A stretch of DNA of 64,000 bases from Pseudotamlana agarivorans (GCF_001642835.1 NZ_LXEI01000002.1:310001-374000), one strand, 5' to 3'. Positions 47,814 through 57,924 are shown, numbered from the stretch's first letter. Notes: generated by a model not told the origin, from the sequence alone. Numbers and translations: made by a program.

Positions 47814-49288
47814 TTAAGATCTGTTAGGTCTAGGTAAAGGGACAGAAATAATATTTCGGAAATAATTTTAGTTCCCGAGGGCGAAAAGTGAGTGTAATCA
47901 TTTCCTGCAAGTTTTTGGTCTACCCAGTAGGGCATGGAATTTTTTCCACCCATAGCATCATAAATACTCCAATATGCAGCACCGTTTTCAGTCATAATAT
48001 CTTTTAAACAGGTGTTTAGGTAAGGTAAAAGCGGATAGGTAACCATTTTGCCGTTTTCAGAAGTAGACATGTCACTAGGGCCTATAAACAAAATACTAGC
48101 ATCGTTGGTTTTTCGTTTTACCCAATTCACATGATTTTTAATATAACCGGCATAGCGCTTCACATGTAGCGAATCTTCAAAGTATGGTACCGAGTTTCCG
48201 CCGTATTGAAAAATCACCAATTTAGGATCCAATTTCTTGTACATGCGATTAAAATTCGCAGCGTTTGTTCCGGCGAAGATCGTACCCGCCGATCCACGCA
48301 TGGCAACATTATCTAAATTTATTCCGCTATCACCATCTAAGGTAAGTCCGTAAAAATCCGGACTAATCTTACTAGCTAGTTCTATTTTTAAATTAGTAGG
48401 CGTTGTAGCTAGGTTAATTTTATATTCATGATAATCACCATCATTAATAAGTTCATCTGTTTTAATAAGTTCTCCATTGTTATATACATTTACGGTGGTC
48501 GGTGTTACCGAATTGCCGTAGTGTAAACCAATTTTGGTAAACGTTTTTAATCGGCTATAGGACTTTGAAGGCTGACTGATATAAATATTCCCTATAGTTA
48601 CAGGTAAGGAATCTAACAAAGCTTCATTGATACTATCATGACTTTGAGTAAATCTTGAAAATGACGAATAAGCCCCATATTTTTTGTGCTCAAAAGGCTT
48701 TTCTCTTCTATCGAAATAAGCATGGCGGGTCCAATTTTCTGAAGCTGCCACTTCGTTGCTAATTTGCTCATAAACCTGAACAATAGGTACAAAGCCTGGT
48801 CCGGTACCACCATAAATACCTTGAAGCCTGTTTCTTAAATAAGCTGAAATTCTATCGCCTTCCAATTGGGAATCTCCGTAATGGATAATGCGGCACTGAT
48901 TTGAGCTTAAGCTACTTTTTAGTTTCTCTAAGTATTCAAGTTTATTTTCAGGATAGACAATACGCTTCACTTTTGAAGTGTCTATTTTTCTGAAATTTGG
49001 TGGTGGTGGCAGATCTTCAACTTCTGCTATTTCAACCTCATTAGTTTCAATGAATGTTTCTACATTGGTTACAATGCTGTCAATAGTGGTTACCTGAGGT
49101 TCTGATATGTCTTCCTTCTGAAGAAAGGTGTCCGATTTGGGATACTTCACGGTAACATCTCCAATAAAAAAGCCTTCCTGAAAGGTGCCATTAGGCAACG
49201 GCTTGGAGTCTGTAAGGAAGGTTAATCCTAATAAAATCAACAAAACGATGATTAGGTATACAGAAATTCTTAACGGTGTGTATTTCAA
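47810..49288 (-). CDS. SGNH/GDSL-type protein, membrane-anchored
   Basis: This 492-residue protein starts at TTG (49288) and has an N-terminal membrane anchor (LIIVLLILLGLTFL, about residues 12-25). Residues 45-115 are a Glu/Val/Thr-rich linker. SGNH blocks follow: RIIHYGDSQLEGDRIS (block I), QYGGNSVPY (block III, Asn in GGN), and NDYTHFSPSG (Asp and His). It is the first gene of the operon with the second SGNH gene and MBOAT. Two successive SGNH proteins suggest division of labour, one for transfer and one for removal or handover. Confidence 0.83.
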   Translation of the reverse strand: MKYTPLRISVYLIIVLLILLGLTFLTDSKPLPNGTFQEGFFIGDVTVKYPKSDTFLQKEDISEPQVTTIDSIVTNVETFIETNEVEIAEVEDLPPPPNFRKIDTSKVKRIVYPENKLEYLEKLKSSLSSNQCRIIHYGDSQLEGDRISAYLRNRLQGIYGGTGPGFVPIVQVYEQISNEVAASENWTRHAYFDRREKPFEHKKYGAYSSFSRFTQSHDSINEALLDSLPVTIGNIYISQPSKSYSRLKTFTKIGLHYGNSVTPTTVNVYNNGELIKTDELINDGDYHEYKINLATTPTNLKIELASKISPDFYGLTLDGDSGINLDNVAMRGSAGTIFAGTNAANFNRMYKKLDPKLVIFQYGGNSVPYFEDSLHVKRYAGYIKNHVNWVKRKTNDASILFIGPSDMSTSENGKMVTYPLLPYLNTCLKDIMTENGAAYWSIYDAMGGKNSMPYWVDQKLAGNDYTHFSPSGTKIISEILFLSLYLDLTDLK

Positions 49289-49529
49289 GTCGGTTTAAGT
49301 TAGGTGTTTTAGTAAAACGTGGTATCAGGGCATAAAGATACATTTATCAATTAAAATTATCAATGTGTAATATTATAAACCAAAATAATATTCTTATAAG
49401 TTTTTATCATGTAACGGTCATTTAAAATGTTGTATCCCTATTGTTTTAACAAGAACTTAACCCTATAAAATGGCTGAATCCCTTAATATTTAAGGAAAAC
49501 TTCCGCATCTTTGCCTTAAAATTAGCGCT

Positions 49530-50201
49530 GTGGATTTTAAAAACAAGAACCTTATCATATTTGATTTTGATGGCACCCTCATCAATAGTATTCCAGACCT
49601 TACTTTAGCAGTTAACAAAATGTTGAAGCATTATCAAGCTTCGCCCTTAAGCATTGAAGAGGTAACGCCTTTTATTGGTAATGGCGCTATGTCTTTGGTG
49701 AAAAGAGCCTTGGCTAAAGGGTTGCCACAAAAAGAACTTACAGAGGATTTTCTTGATGAAGCCTTTCAAGTTTATTTAGCGGCATATGAAGCAGATACTT
49801 GTAAAGATACTTTTATGTATCCTGGGGTGCTAGAAACCTTGAATGACTTAAAAAGCAAAGGATATAAATTAGCAATTTGTACCAATAAGCCTTATGGATT
49901 TATTGAACCTATTTTAGATAAGTTAGAGATTAAAGCGTTTTTTGAGCTTTGGGTTGGTGAAGATTCCTTGCCAGAGAAGAAGCCTCATGCGTTGCCACTT
50001 CATCATTTAGTAGAGGCCATGCAAACTACGGTTGAAAATAGCATCATGGTTGGCGATTCTAAAAATGATATTCTAGCAGCACAAAATGCTAAAATGGATA
50101 GTATAGGCGTCAGTTATGGTTATAATTACAATGAAAATATTGCAGATTATCATCCTACTGTGGTAGTCGATGCGTTTTCCGAGTTGCAAAACCTGTTATA
50201 G
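49530..50201 (+). CDS. HAD-family phosphatase, phosphoglycolate phosphatase-like
   Basis: The 223-residue protein starts at GTG (49530). HAD motif I is IIFDFDGTLINS (nucleophile Asp12, Asp14), motif II is ICTNKP, and motif IV is MVGDSKNDILAA. An alpha-helical cap of the Gph type lies between (about residues 17-90). It likely dephosphorylates 2-phosphoglycolate, but related enzymes act on other small phosphates. The FAD oxidoreductase gene starts 2 bases after its stop. CATCTTTG at 49507-49514 is a candidate -7 box. Confidence 0.87.
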   Translation: MDFKNKNLIIFDFDGTLINSIPDLTLAVNKMLKHYQASPLSIEEVTPFIGNGAMSLVKRALAKGLPQKELTEDFLDEAFQVYLAAYEADTCKDTFMYPGVLETLNDLKSKGYKLAICTNKPYGFIEPILDKLEIKAFFELWVGEDSLPEKKPHALPLHHLVEAMQTTVENSIMVGDSKNDILAAQNAKMDSIGVSYGYNYNENIADYHPTVVVDAFSELQNLL

Positions 50202-50203
50202 CT

Positions 50204-51637
50204 ATGAGTAAAATTTATAATGTTGGTATAATCGGTGCAGGTGTTTCGGGAGTCGTCACGGCATTACAATTGGCAAAACATAACATAGATTCTGTATTGT
50301 TTGAACAGGAAAAAAGTGTGGTTAACGGACCACCTTTTTGTCATTTACATGCTGGCGGTAATCTTTATCCCGACATTTCTATAGAACAATGCAAGTTGCT
50401 TATGAAGCAATCTATAGAAATGGCACGTTTATTCCCAGAATCTATTGATGAACGACCAACATTTATAAGTGTACCTAAAACTGAAAAATACGAAATAGCA
50501 CAGCTTACAGAACGTTTGGATGCACTCGTTTCATATTATAAGTCCCTTATAGAGGAAGATGACGCCAATGCCATTCTTGGTAAGCCAGAAGCCTATTATA
50601 AAGTGTATAGTCAATCTGATTTGGCTGACTTAGCGAAGCAGCCAACTGTTTCGGTGCCAAAATCAGCTGACCAATGGATGATTAATACGCTTCAACTTAT
50701 TGATTATAGTAAATTAAAAACTCCCGTTATTCTAGTTCAAGAATATGGTTGGAATTTATTTAGGCTAGGAGCACAGGCTCAGTTAGCTTTAGAGAAAAGC
50801 ACGTATTGCGATTTAAAAATGCAGACTAATGTAAGGAGCATTAAGGATGTAAGGCATGAAAATCTTGACTATAATTGGGAAATCCATACAAAAGATCAGG
50901 TTTTTAAGGTGCGCTATTTAGTGAATTCGTCGGGTTTTAAGACAGGAGATTTTGATGCCTCGTTACGCATTAAAGCCGATCGTTTAATTGAGTTTAAGGC
51001 GGCTTATGTATCGAAGTGGCAACCCATTACTGGCTTAATACCAGAGCTTATTTTCCATGGTGAGCGGGGAACACCTCGAGGCATGGTACAGCTTACACCG
51101 TATCGCGATCACTACTACCAAATACATGCCATGACCAATGCGATTACTTTATTTGAAAAAGGCTTGGTGAAATCAGATGCCGAAATAAAACCTGAATTTG
51201 ATAAAGCCATTACACAAAAATTAAAACATGGCTGGGAAACTAATGAAGTTAATGAACGCACCGAAAAGGCGATAGCTTCGGTAACCCATTTTTTACCTGC
51301 CTTTGAATCGGCAACCGTGGGCGGACCACCATTGTTCGGCGCTCAACAAATTCCTGGTGATGATCCAAGTTTAAGAGTAGGCGAGGTGAGTTTTCCTTGT
51401 AAAACTTATGCCCGTAGTGAAATTGTTAAGGCGTCTTCGGCATTAACTGTTGCCAATCAAATAATACATCAAATTCAAGACCTTGGGATTATGTCGAATT
51501 TGGGTAAAAAAGGTGATGAAAACGCCTTATTAGAGAGTGTTTCAAAAGTCGAGATAGACGCTTTGGCTCGACAGTTTACGTTGCAACGCGGTTACCCCGA
51601 AGCACTATCCCAGTTGCTTATTCCAAGGAAACATTAA
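50204..51637 (+). CDS. FAD-dependent oxidoreductase (DAO fold), unknown substrate
   Basis: The 477-residue protein begins with a Rossmann fold FAD-binding motif, VGIIGAGVSGVVTALQLAKH (residues 7-26), and a second strand ending with Glu (DSVLFEQ). The middle carries VRYLVNSSGFKTGDFD, as in glycine oxidase-like enzymes. I do not recognise a specific enzyme. The C-terminal region has THFLPAFESATVGGPPLFGAQQIPG. It is 2 bases downstream of the HAD phosphatase gene, so the two are co-translated; this may point to oxidation of a 2-hydroxy acid such as glycolate, but that is only a guess from context. Confidence 0.75.
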   Translation: MSKIYNVGIIGAGVSGVVTALQLAKHNIDSVLFEQEKSVVNGPPFCHLHAGGNLYPDISIEQCKLLMKQSIEMARLFPESIDERPTFISVPKTEKYEIAQLTERLDALVSYYKSLIEEDDANAILGKPEAYYKVYSQSDLADLAKQPTVSVPKSADQWMINTLQLIDYSKLKTPVILVQEYGWNLFRLGAQAQLALEKSTYCDLKMQTNVRSIKDVRHENLDYNWEIHTKDQVFKVRYLVNSSGFKTGDFDASLRIKADRLIEFKAAYVSKWQPITGLIPELIFHGERGTPRGMVQLTPYRDHYYQIHAMTNAITLFEKGLVKSDAEIKPEFDKAITQKLKHGWETNEVNERTEKAIASVTHFLPAFESATVGGPPLFGAQQIPGDDPSLRVGEVSFPCKTYARSEIVKASSALTVANQIIHQIQDLGIMSNLGKKGDENALLESVSKVEIDALARQFTLQRGYPEALSQLLIPRKH

Positions 51638-51665
51638 GAGTCTCAAGATTTTTTAAATCGTTATT

Positions 51666-52745
51666 TTAGAAAGCTTCACCAATTCTAAAATAGATACCCC
51701 AATCGTCTTTACCTACAGCTGCATCTAACCCGATATTAAATTTTACTTTCTTAAAAGCGGCATAGCGATACCCTACACCTAGACCTGGATAAGCTTTCCA
51801 GTCAAATTCTTCGGTGTCAGAACCATACATGGTGGCAATACCAGCAAAACCAACCAACCCCATTTTGTCATTAAAATTATAGCGATACTCGCCTTGTATG
51901 GCCATTAAACCATCACCACGGTATTTACCTTCAGAGTAACCACGAATATCTTTTCCGCCAATGGTTACTTGCTGCTGAAACGCGATATCACCTAAACCAA
52001 ATTGACCAGCAAAACGTGCGGCAATAACATCTTTGCCCTTCCTCGTTGGGAAATATGTGTTATATTCTGACAATATTTTTTGAGCCTTCACGTCGTTGCC
52101 AAACCAAGTAGGAAAGGATAAATATCTTAGTAACGCTTTAGAACCTGTTGTTGGATAGTATACGGCATCTCTAGAATCGTATAAACCGTTTAATTCTAAG
52201 GCATTTGTTTCTGTGATGTCTTCAGGTTGAACATCATCTTCATATAAGGTATCATAATGGGCGTAGGTATATGTTAGACCTGCATATAAATTTTTAACTA
52301 TTTTCCGCTGTACCCCAACACTAGCCACCGTAATGTTTGTACCGTAATCATAAAAGCCAGGAGCCTCAATATCTGTCATGTAAAACTGAGAATTTTTGTC
52401 ACCAGTCATAACAAATAATTTACCACGCCACGAATCTTCCTTAAAATACCATTTATTAAAAAAAGCTATAAAATACGAACCATTTGTTGTGTAAACCGCT
52501 GAAAGTCCTGATAAAGATTTAGGTGACACCTTATCTTCTCCATCCAATTTATACATCATCATAGGAATGGCACCTATCATAAAATCTAAATTCCTATTGT
52601 AACTCATGTATGGCATAACACTAAAATCCACTTTTTTTTGCTGAAGGGTGTCATGCTGTTTAGCAGTCTGCTCATTATTTTGCTGTGTATAAGCGTTTGT
52701 GAGAAAAAAGGTGAAGTATGCAAGAAATAGGATGTGCTTTTTCAT
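51666..52745 (-). CDS. BamA/TamA-like outer-membrane barrel protein
   Basis: This 359-residue protein has a signal peptide (about residues 1-20) and no POTRA repeats. From about residue 40 it alternates amphipathic beta strands, with the surface-antigen segment IGGKDIRGYSEGKYRGDGLMAIQGEYRYNFND in two conserved parts (the RGY and EYR motifs of Omp85 barrels) and the C-terminal YFRIGEAF. It is a barrel-only Omp85 relative. It is monocistronic and divergent from dnaK. Confidence 0.83.
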   Translation of the reverse strand: MKKHILFLAYFTFFLTNAYTQQNNEQTAKQHDTLQQKKVDFSVMPYMSYNRNLDFMIGAIPMMMYKLDGEDKVSPKSLSGLSAVYTTNGSYFIAFFNKWYFKEDSWRGKLFVMTGDKNSQFYMTDIEAPGFYDYGTNITVASVGVQRKIVKNLYAGLTYTYAHYDTLYEDDVQPEDITETNALELNGLYDSRDAVYYPTTGSKALLRYLSFPTWFGNDVKAQKILSEYNTYFPTRKGKDVIAARFAGQFGLGDIAFQQQVTIGGKDIRGYSEGKYRGDGLMAIQGEYRYNFNDKMGLVGFAGIATMYGSDTEEFDWKAYPGLGVGYRYAAFKKVKFNIGLDAAVGKDDWGIYFRIGEAF

Positions 52746-52917
52746 AGTTTTTCTTAAATAGTGGTTTAGTATGTGAATTTACTGTGAATTTAACTATTAA
52801 TGAAACATTGAGCGTTTTATTTGTTGGTCTTGGAAATTTTAAAGTGACAGGTTGTCAGTTTTTTTGTAATGGCATAAAGATTGACTTATACAACTCGAAA
52901 ATAAAAATGAACACATG

Positions 52918-52935
52918 TTTCCGTGAAGACGGAAA
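52918..52935 (+). promoter_or_regulatory. Hairpin in the dnaK leader
   Basis: TTTCCGT, GAAG loop, ACGGAAA: a 7-bp perfect stem with a tetraloop that ends 21 nt before the dnaK ATG. It could affect mRNA stability or temperature response. TTGACT at 52881-52886 is a possible -35 element. Confidence 0.4.
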
Positions 52936-52956
52936 TCTATAAACAAATAAAAAGTT

Positions 52957-54861
52957 ATGAGTAAAATTATTGGAATTGATTTAGGAACAACCAACTCTTG
53001 CGTTTCTGTAATGGAAGGTAATGAGCCTGTAGTTATTCCTAATGCAGAAGGAAAAAGAACAACACCATCTGTAATTGCCTTTGTTGAAGGCGGCGAAATT
53101 AAAGTTGGTGATCCAGCTAAAAGACAAGCAGTAACAAACCCAACAAAAACAGTTTATTCAATTAAACGTTTTATGGGAAATAAATATTCTGAATCTCAAA
53201 AGGAAGCAGAACGTGTACCATATAATGTAGTAAAAGGTGATAATGACACACCTAGAGTTGATATTGACGGTCGTTTATACACACCTCAAGAATTATCGGC
53301 TATGATTCTTCAAAAAATGAAGAAAACAGCTGAAGATTATTTAGGTCAAGATGTATCTCGTGCTGTAATTACAGTACCAGCTTACTTCAACGATTCTCAA
53401 CGTCAAGCTACTAAAGAAGCTGGAGAAATTGCAGGTTTAAAAGTAGAGCGTATTATTAACGAGCCTACTGCTGCAGCTTTAGCTTACGGATTAGATAAAA
53501 AAGGAACAGACCAAAAAATAGTAGTATTCGATTTTGGTGGAGGAACACATGATGTGTCTATCTTAGAATTAGGAGATGGTGTATTTGAAGTACTTTCAAC
53601 AGATGGTGATACACACTTAGGTGGTGATGATGTTGATGAGAAAATCATTAACTGGTTAGCTGATGAGTTTAATGCGGAAGAAAACATGGATTTAAGAAAA
53701 GATCCAATGTCACTTCAACGTTTAAAAGAAGCTGCTGAAAAAGCGAAGATTGAATTATCATCTTCAGCTCAAACAGAAATCAACTTACCATATATCACAG
53801 CTACTGCTAGTGGACCAAAACACTTAGTGCGTACTTTAACAAAATCTAAATTCGAGCAATTAATCGACGATTTAGTAAAACGTACCATCGCACCATGTGA
53901 GTCGGCTTTAAAAGCAGCAGGTTTATCAAAATCTGATATCGATGAGGTTATTTTAGTAGGTGGTTCTACACGTATCCCTGCAGTACAAGCTGCTGTTGAG
54001 AAATTCTTCGGAAAAGCGCCAAGTAAAGGTGTGAATCCAGATGAGGTTGTTTCTTTAGGAGCAGGTATTCAAGGTGGTGTATTAACAGGAGATGTTAAAG
54101 ATGTATTACTTTTAGATGTAACACCTTTATCTCTAGGTATTGAAACAATGGGTAATGTATTTACAAAACTTATTGAAGCCAATACAACCATCCCAACAAA
54201 AAAATCTCAGGTTTTCTCTACAGCAGCAGATAACCAGCCATCAGTAGAAATTCACGTATTACAAGGTGAACGTGCTATGGCAGCTGATAACAAAACTATT
54301 GGACGTTTCCACTTAAGTGATATTCCACCAGCAAGACGTGGTACGCCACAAATTGAGGTGACTTTCGATATCGATGCTAATGGTATTATTAAAGTGTCTG
54401 CGGAAGATAAAGCGACTGGTAAGAAACAAGATATCCGTATTGAAGCTTCTTCAGGATTAAGTGAGGAAGAAATTCAAAAGATGAAAGCTGATGCTGAAGC
54501 AAATGCTGAAGCAGATAAAGCTGCAGCTGAAAACGCTCAGAAATTAAATGAAGCTGATTCTATGATTTTCCAAACTGAAAAGCAATTAGAAGAGTTTGGT
54601 GATAAATTATCTGAAGATAAAAAACAACCAATCGTTGAAGCTTTAGAAGAATTGAAAAAAGCTTATGAGTCTAAAGATATCGCGGTAATTACACCAGCTT
54701 TAGATAAAATTAACGAGGCTTGGAAAGTAGCTTCTGAAGAAATGTACAAAGCGCAAGCTGAAGCTCAAGGTGGACAACCAGGACCAGATGCTGGTGCAGG
54801 TGAGCAACCACAAAACGAAGGAAGCGACGTTGAAGACGTAGACTTCGAAGAAGTGAAATAA
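52957..54861 (+). CDS. dnaK: Molecular chaperone DnaK (Hsp70)
   Basis: DnaK binds exposed hydrophobic stretches of client proteins in an ATP cycle. The 634-residue protein has the signatures [18 protein letters not shown] (residues 4-21), [19 protein letters not shown] and [14 protein letters not shown], with the substrate domain after residue 390 ([16 protein letters not shown]) and an acidic C-terminal tail ending in EDVDFEEVK. dnaJ and grpE are not adjacent. It has its own leader hairpin and terminator. Confidence 0.98.
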   Translation: MSKIIGIDLGTTNSCVSVMEGNEPVVIPNAEGKRTTPSVIAFVEGGEIKVGDPAKRQAVTNPTKTVYSIKRFMGNKYSESQKEAERVPYNVVKGDNDTPRVDIDGRLYTPQELSAMILQKMKKTAEDYLGQDVSRAVITVPAYFNDSQRQATKEAGEIAGLKVERIINEPTAAALAYGLDKKGTDQKIVVFDFGGGTHDVSILELGDGVFEVLSTDGDTHLGGDDVDEKIINWLADEFNAEENMDLRKDPMSLQRLKEAAEKAKIELSSSAQTEINLPYITATASGPKHLVRTLTKSKFEQLIDDLVKRTIAPCESALKAAGLSKSDIDEVILVGGSTRIPAVQAAVEKFFGKAPSKGVNPDEVVSLGAGIQGGVLTGDVKDVLLLDVTPLSLGIETMGNVFTKLIEANTTIPTKKSQVFSTAADNQPSVEIHVLQGERAMAADNKTIGRFHLSDIPPARRGTPQIEVTFDIDANGIIKVSAEDKATGKKQDIRIEASSGLSEEEIQKMKADAEANAEADKAAAENAQKLNEADSMIFQTEKQLEEFGDKLSEDKKQPIVEALEELKKAYESKDIAVITPALDKINEAWKVASEEMYKAQAEAQGGQPGPDAGAGEQPQNEGSDVEDVDFEEVK

Positions 54862-54914
54862 TTTATATTAGAAACACTCACATTTAGACTTTAAATTTTA
54901 AAGTCAAAACTCCT

Positions 54915-54949
54915 AAGAGCGTAACCATAACGGTTGCGCTCTTTTTTTT
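54915..54949 (+). terminator. Terminator of dnaK
   Basis: AAGAGCGTAACC / GGTTGCGCTCTT forms a long, nearly perfect stem with a small loop, followed by T residues, about 55 nt after the dnaK stop. Confidence 0.88.
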
Positions 54950-55057
54950 ATGATAGTATAGCGTATAAACCGTTTTAATAAGAACATTTATTTTATAATG
55001 GAATTGGTATAATACGCCTAATTCTTGTAATATTGCTTAAATTTTAAATTCCTTCAA

Positions 55058-55576
55058 ATGAAAAAAATACTTGTTTTATTTACCGTATTAAGTGTCGCTT
55101 TGACTTCGTGTTCTAATGACGATGATAATTTTACTTCCGAAGATCTTATCGGTAATTGGCAATGTACTGAGGTGACTTACACAGGCTCAGTAACAGTAAC
55201 TGTAAACGGGCAGTCATCAAAAGCTAATATTGTAGGTAATGGTTTAAATGTAAATAATATGACGACGAGATTTAATGACGCCCCAAAAACGTTATTTACT
55301 CAGGGTAGATTTAATTTAGAGCTCGTTGTTACCATTAACGGTGTGGATGAAGTGCATCCAGCACCTTCACAACAACTTTTAGTTGGTGATAGTTGGGTTC
55401 AAAATAGTACAAAACTAACAATTTATAATAACGGTGAAGAGGAAGTTTATCATATCGACGAATTACTTCCATCAACCATGACGCTCACGTCTTCACAAAA
55501 GGAAACTGTGGTGATTGACGGACAAACAACTACGGTAGATTTTGAGGTTGTAGCCAAGTATCGCAGTGTAAATTAA
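55058..55576 (+). CDS. Lipocalin-like lipoprotein, copy 1
   Basis: The 172-residue protein has a lipoprotein signal (LSVALTSC, Cys18) followed by Asp-rich SNDDDN. The mature part begins LIGNWQCTEVTYTG, the lipocalin-like GxW pattern, and has about eight alternating strands ending FEVVAKYRSVN. It is followed after 7 bases by a paralog. The ligand is unknown. Confidence 0.78.
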   Translation: MKKILVLFTVLSVALTSCSNDDDNFTSEDLIGNWQCTEVTYTGSVTVTVNGQSSKANIVGNGLNVNNMTTRFNDAPKTLFTQGRFNLELVVTINGVDEVHPAPSQQLLVGDSWVQNSTKLTIYNNGEEEVYHIDELLPSTMTLTSSQKETVVIDGQTTTVDFEVVAKYRSVN

Positions 55577-55583
55577 TAACATT

Positions 55584-56099
55584 ATGAAAAAAATTACAAC
55601 ACTTTGTTTAGCCTTCATTTGCATCTTGTCCTCTTGTTCTAAGGATGATGATCAGGGTTCTCATATTTCTGGAGACATCGTAGGAAATTGGATAGGTACT
55701 GAAATGACCTATGAAGGTACTATTGAAACAGAAGTTTACGGTGTGCCCGTAGAATCGGACTTTACAGGTGAAGCTTTCGATATTTCTACAGAATTAACCT
55801 TTAGCGAAAATCCGAATACTTTGGTTTCGGAGGGCACATACAGTGTAGAAATTGAATATGATTTAGAAGGCGTTAAAAAGATTGAAACCATTGAAGATTT
55901 ATCCTTTTTAGGAAGTGGTACTTGGGAAATGGATGGCGATACTTTATGGGGTGAAAATGAGAGAGGTGCCTATCAAGCTAAAATTCATAAACTCACCGAA
56001 AATGAATTGGTAATCGGTATTGTTCAAACTGAAGACGTCTTGATTGGTGGTACCATGGCAGTAGGAACGGTTCGAGTTACGGCTAAATATGTCAGGTAG
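55584..56099 (+). CDS. Lipocalin-like lipoprotein, copy 2
   Basis: The 171-residue protein is a diverged tandem copy of the gene before it: lipoprotein signal (CILSSC, Cys17), SKDDDQ, IVGNWIGTEMTYEGTIE, and the end TVRVTAKYVR. The two share length, fold pattern and C-terminal AKY, but most other residues differ. It is co-transcribed with copy 1 (7-base gap). No function beyond a small-ligand-binding barrel can be suggested. Confidence 0.78.
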   Translation: MKKITTLCLAFICILSSCSKDDDQGSHISGDIVGNWIGTEMTYEGTIETEVYGVPVESDFTGEAFDISTELTFSENPNTLVSEGTYSVEIEYDLEGVKKIETIEDLSFLGSGTWEMDGDTLWGENERGAYQAKIHKLTENELVIGIVQTEDVLIGGTMAVGTVRVTAKYVR

Positions 56100-56157
56100 T
56101 TTTTACTGCTTTAGACGAATAATAACACTTCAAATTTAAAATTCCAACAAAAACGTC

Positions 56158-57390
56158 ATGGCTCTTTTTTCTGAAAAAATAAAAAGTATAAAACAGCCCA
56201 AACGACTGGCGGTTAAATTAAATACCAAAGGGGAACAATTTGTTTTACAGGGCCATCCATGGGTATTTTCTAATAACATTATTAAAATTAATGACGGCGC
56301 CAAGTCGGGTGATTTGGCTATTATTTTTGGAAAAAGTAAAAACCGTGTGATCGGACTTGGTTTATATGATGCGAACTCGCCTATTCGAATAAAAATGCTG
56401 CATAGTGGTTATGAAAAAGCCGAAATTAATGCCGCGTTTTTTCATAAGAAAATTGAAGAAGCTTTTACAAAAAGAAAAGGGCTTTTAAAATCAAATACCA
56501 ACAGTTATCGATTGCTATTTGGTGAAAACGATGGTTTTGCTGGGCTTATAGCCGATGTATATGCACATGTTTTAGTGGTTAAAATTTACTCTGAAATTTG
56601 GTTGCCTTATATCGAAAGTATCATTCCAAGTCTGCAAAAAACAGCAAAAGCCGAAACGGTCGTATTGCGATTAAGTCGAAGTTTAGAACAATCAAAATTA
56701 CATCAATTTGAAAATGGCGAAGTAATTTACGGTTCATTAGAAAATGAAGTGGTAAAGTTTGTCGAACACAACGTTAATTTTTCAGCTAATGTTATTAAGG
56801 GGCATAAAACAGGCTATTTTTTAGATCATCGCGCTAACCGAAAACAAGTAGGGCAGTGGAGTAAAGGTAAAACGGTTTTAGATGTGTTTTCTTATGCTGG
56901 CGGATTTTCGGTACATGCGTTATTTAACGGCGCTAAGGAAGTCACCAGTTTAGATATTAGTGCACAAGCTTTAGAAATTGCTGTCCAAAATGGTAAACTT
57001 AATGATTACAGTGGAAAGCATAAAGTGATTGTTGGCGATGCTTTTGAGGCATTGACCAATCTTATTAATGAAAATTTCACGTTTGATGTTGTGGTAATCG
57101 ATCCACCAAGTTTCGCCAAGCAAGCTTCAGAAATTAATCTTGCCAAAAAGAAATATGCACAATTGGCGCAGTTAGGGGAACAGTTAACGGCAAAAAAAGG
57201 ATTACTTGTTTTAGCTTCTTGCTCATCAAGAGTACTGGCTCAAGATTTTTTTGAAATCAATAGAGGCGTTTTAGATAAGACAAACCGTCCTTATAAAATG
57301 ATTTTAAATACCGAGCACGATACCGATCACCCCATAGGGTTTCCTGAAGGAGCCTATTTGAAGTGTGGTTATTATCGTTTTCTGGATTAA
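56158..57390 (+). CDS. rRNA large subunit (cytosine-C5) methyltransferase, RlmI-like
   Basis: This 410-residue protein has an N-terminal PUA domain (about residues 15-90, LNTKGEQFVLQGHPWVFSNNI) and a C-terminal SAM-binding domain with VLDVFSYAGGFSVHALFNGA, then VVIDPPSFAKQ and VLASCSSRV (catalytic Cys). This is the layout of RlmI/YccW, which methylates C1962 of 23S rRNA. The exact target in this organism is inferred. Confidence 0.87.
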   Translation: MALFSEKIKSIKQPKRLAVKLNTKGEQFVLQGHPWVFSNNIIKINDGAKSGDLAIIFGKSKNRVIGLGLYDANSPIRIKMLHSGYEKAEINAAFFHKKIEEAFTKRKGLLKSNTNSYRLLFGENDGFAGLIADVYAHVLVVKIYSEIWLPYIESIIPSLQKTAKAETVVLRLSRSLEQSKLHQFENGEVIYGSLENEVVKFVEHNVNFSANVIKGHKTGYFLDHRANRKQVGQWSKGKTVLDVFSYAGGFSVHALFNGAKEVTSLDISAQALEIAVQNGKLNDYSGKHKVIVGDAFEALTNLINENFTFDVVVIDPPSFAKQASEINLAKKKYAQLAQLGEQLTAKKGLLVLASCSSRVLAQDFFEINRGVLDKTNRPYKMILNTEHDTDHPIGFPEGAYLKCGYYRFLD

Positions 57391-57400
57391 TTTAAAATCC

Positions 57401-57904
57401 TTATAAAAATTGTCCGATTTCGTTCGTTTTAAGCGATAAGATGTCTTCTTCCTTTTTAATTTTTACTTTGAATACTTGATTTAAAGAATCCTGTTCATGA
57501 TCATATTTTATGTATTGAACACCTTCAATAATAGACCAATTTGGAAATCTTTTAGAAATAGCTTGCATCACTTCAAGTGGTAACCTTTTGTTTTTATACT
57601 TTTCAAAGGTTTTAATAATCTTACCATTTTTGTTATACACTGCTTCAATTTTACCGAAAGTTCTGTAAAAGGATACCGTATACAAATCATTTTCATCATC
57701 GTATAAATCTGCAAGTTCTGACTTATGATTATAGGCTAGGAGTTGGTTTTCTAAGGTTTTAATATGTTTTGAAATATGGACTAGGCTTGTCGCATTAATA
57801 TAGTTTTGGTTATGCGATATGTAAGTGTCAGATAGCGCTATCGTTTGAGCTTTAATATTATAGGCTAAAAACGAAATGAATAGTAACGGATAGAATTTTT
57901 TCAT
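57401..57904 (-). CDS. Secreted protein of unknown function (PepSY/BLIP-like)
   Basis: The 167-residue protein has a signal peptide (MKKFYPLLFISFLAYNIKAQ). The C-terminal half, with FGKIEAVYNKNGKIIKTFEKYKNKRLP, VMQAISKRFPNW and IEGVQYIKYDHE, has the one-helix and multi-strand pattern of PepSY-like/BLIP-like domains. It is divergent from the nitronate monooxygenase-like gene, and matched palindromes sit in front of both promoters, so both are likely under the same regulator. Confidence 0.65.
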   Translation of the reverse strand: MKKFYPLLFISFLAYNIKAQTIALSDTYISHNQNYINATSLVHISKHIKTLENQLLAYNHKSELADLYDDENDLYTVSFYRTFGKIEAVYNKNGKIIKTFEKYKNKRLPLEVMQAISKRFPNWSIIEGVQYIKYDHEQDSLNQVFKVKIKKEEDILSLKTNEIGQFL

Positions 57905-57924
57905 GAGTACTGGTTTTTATCTTA

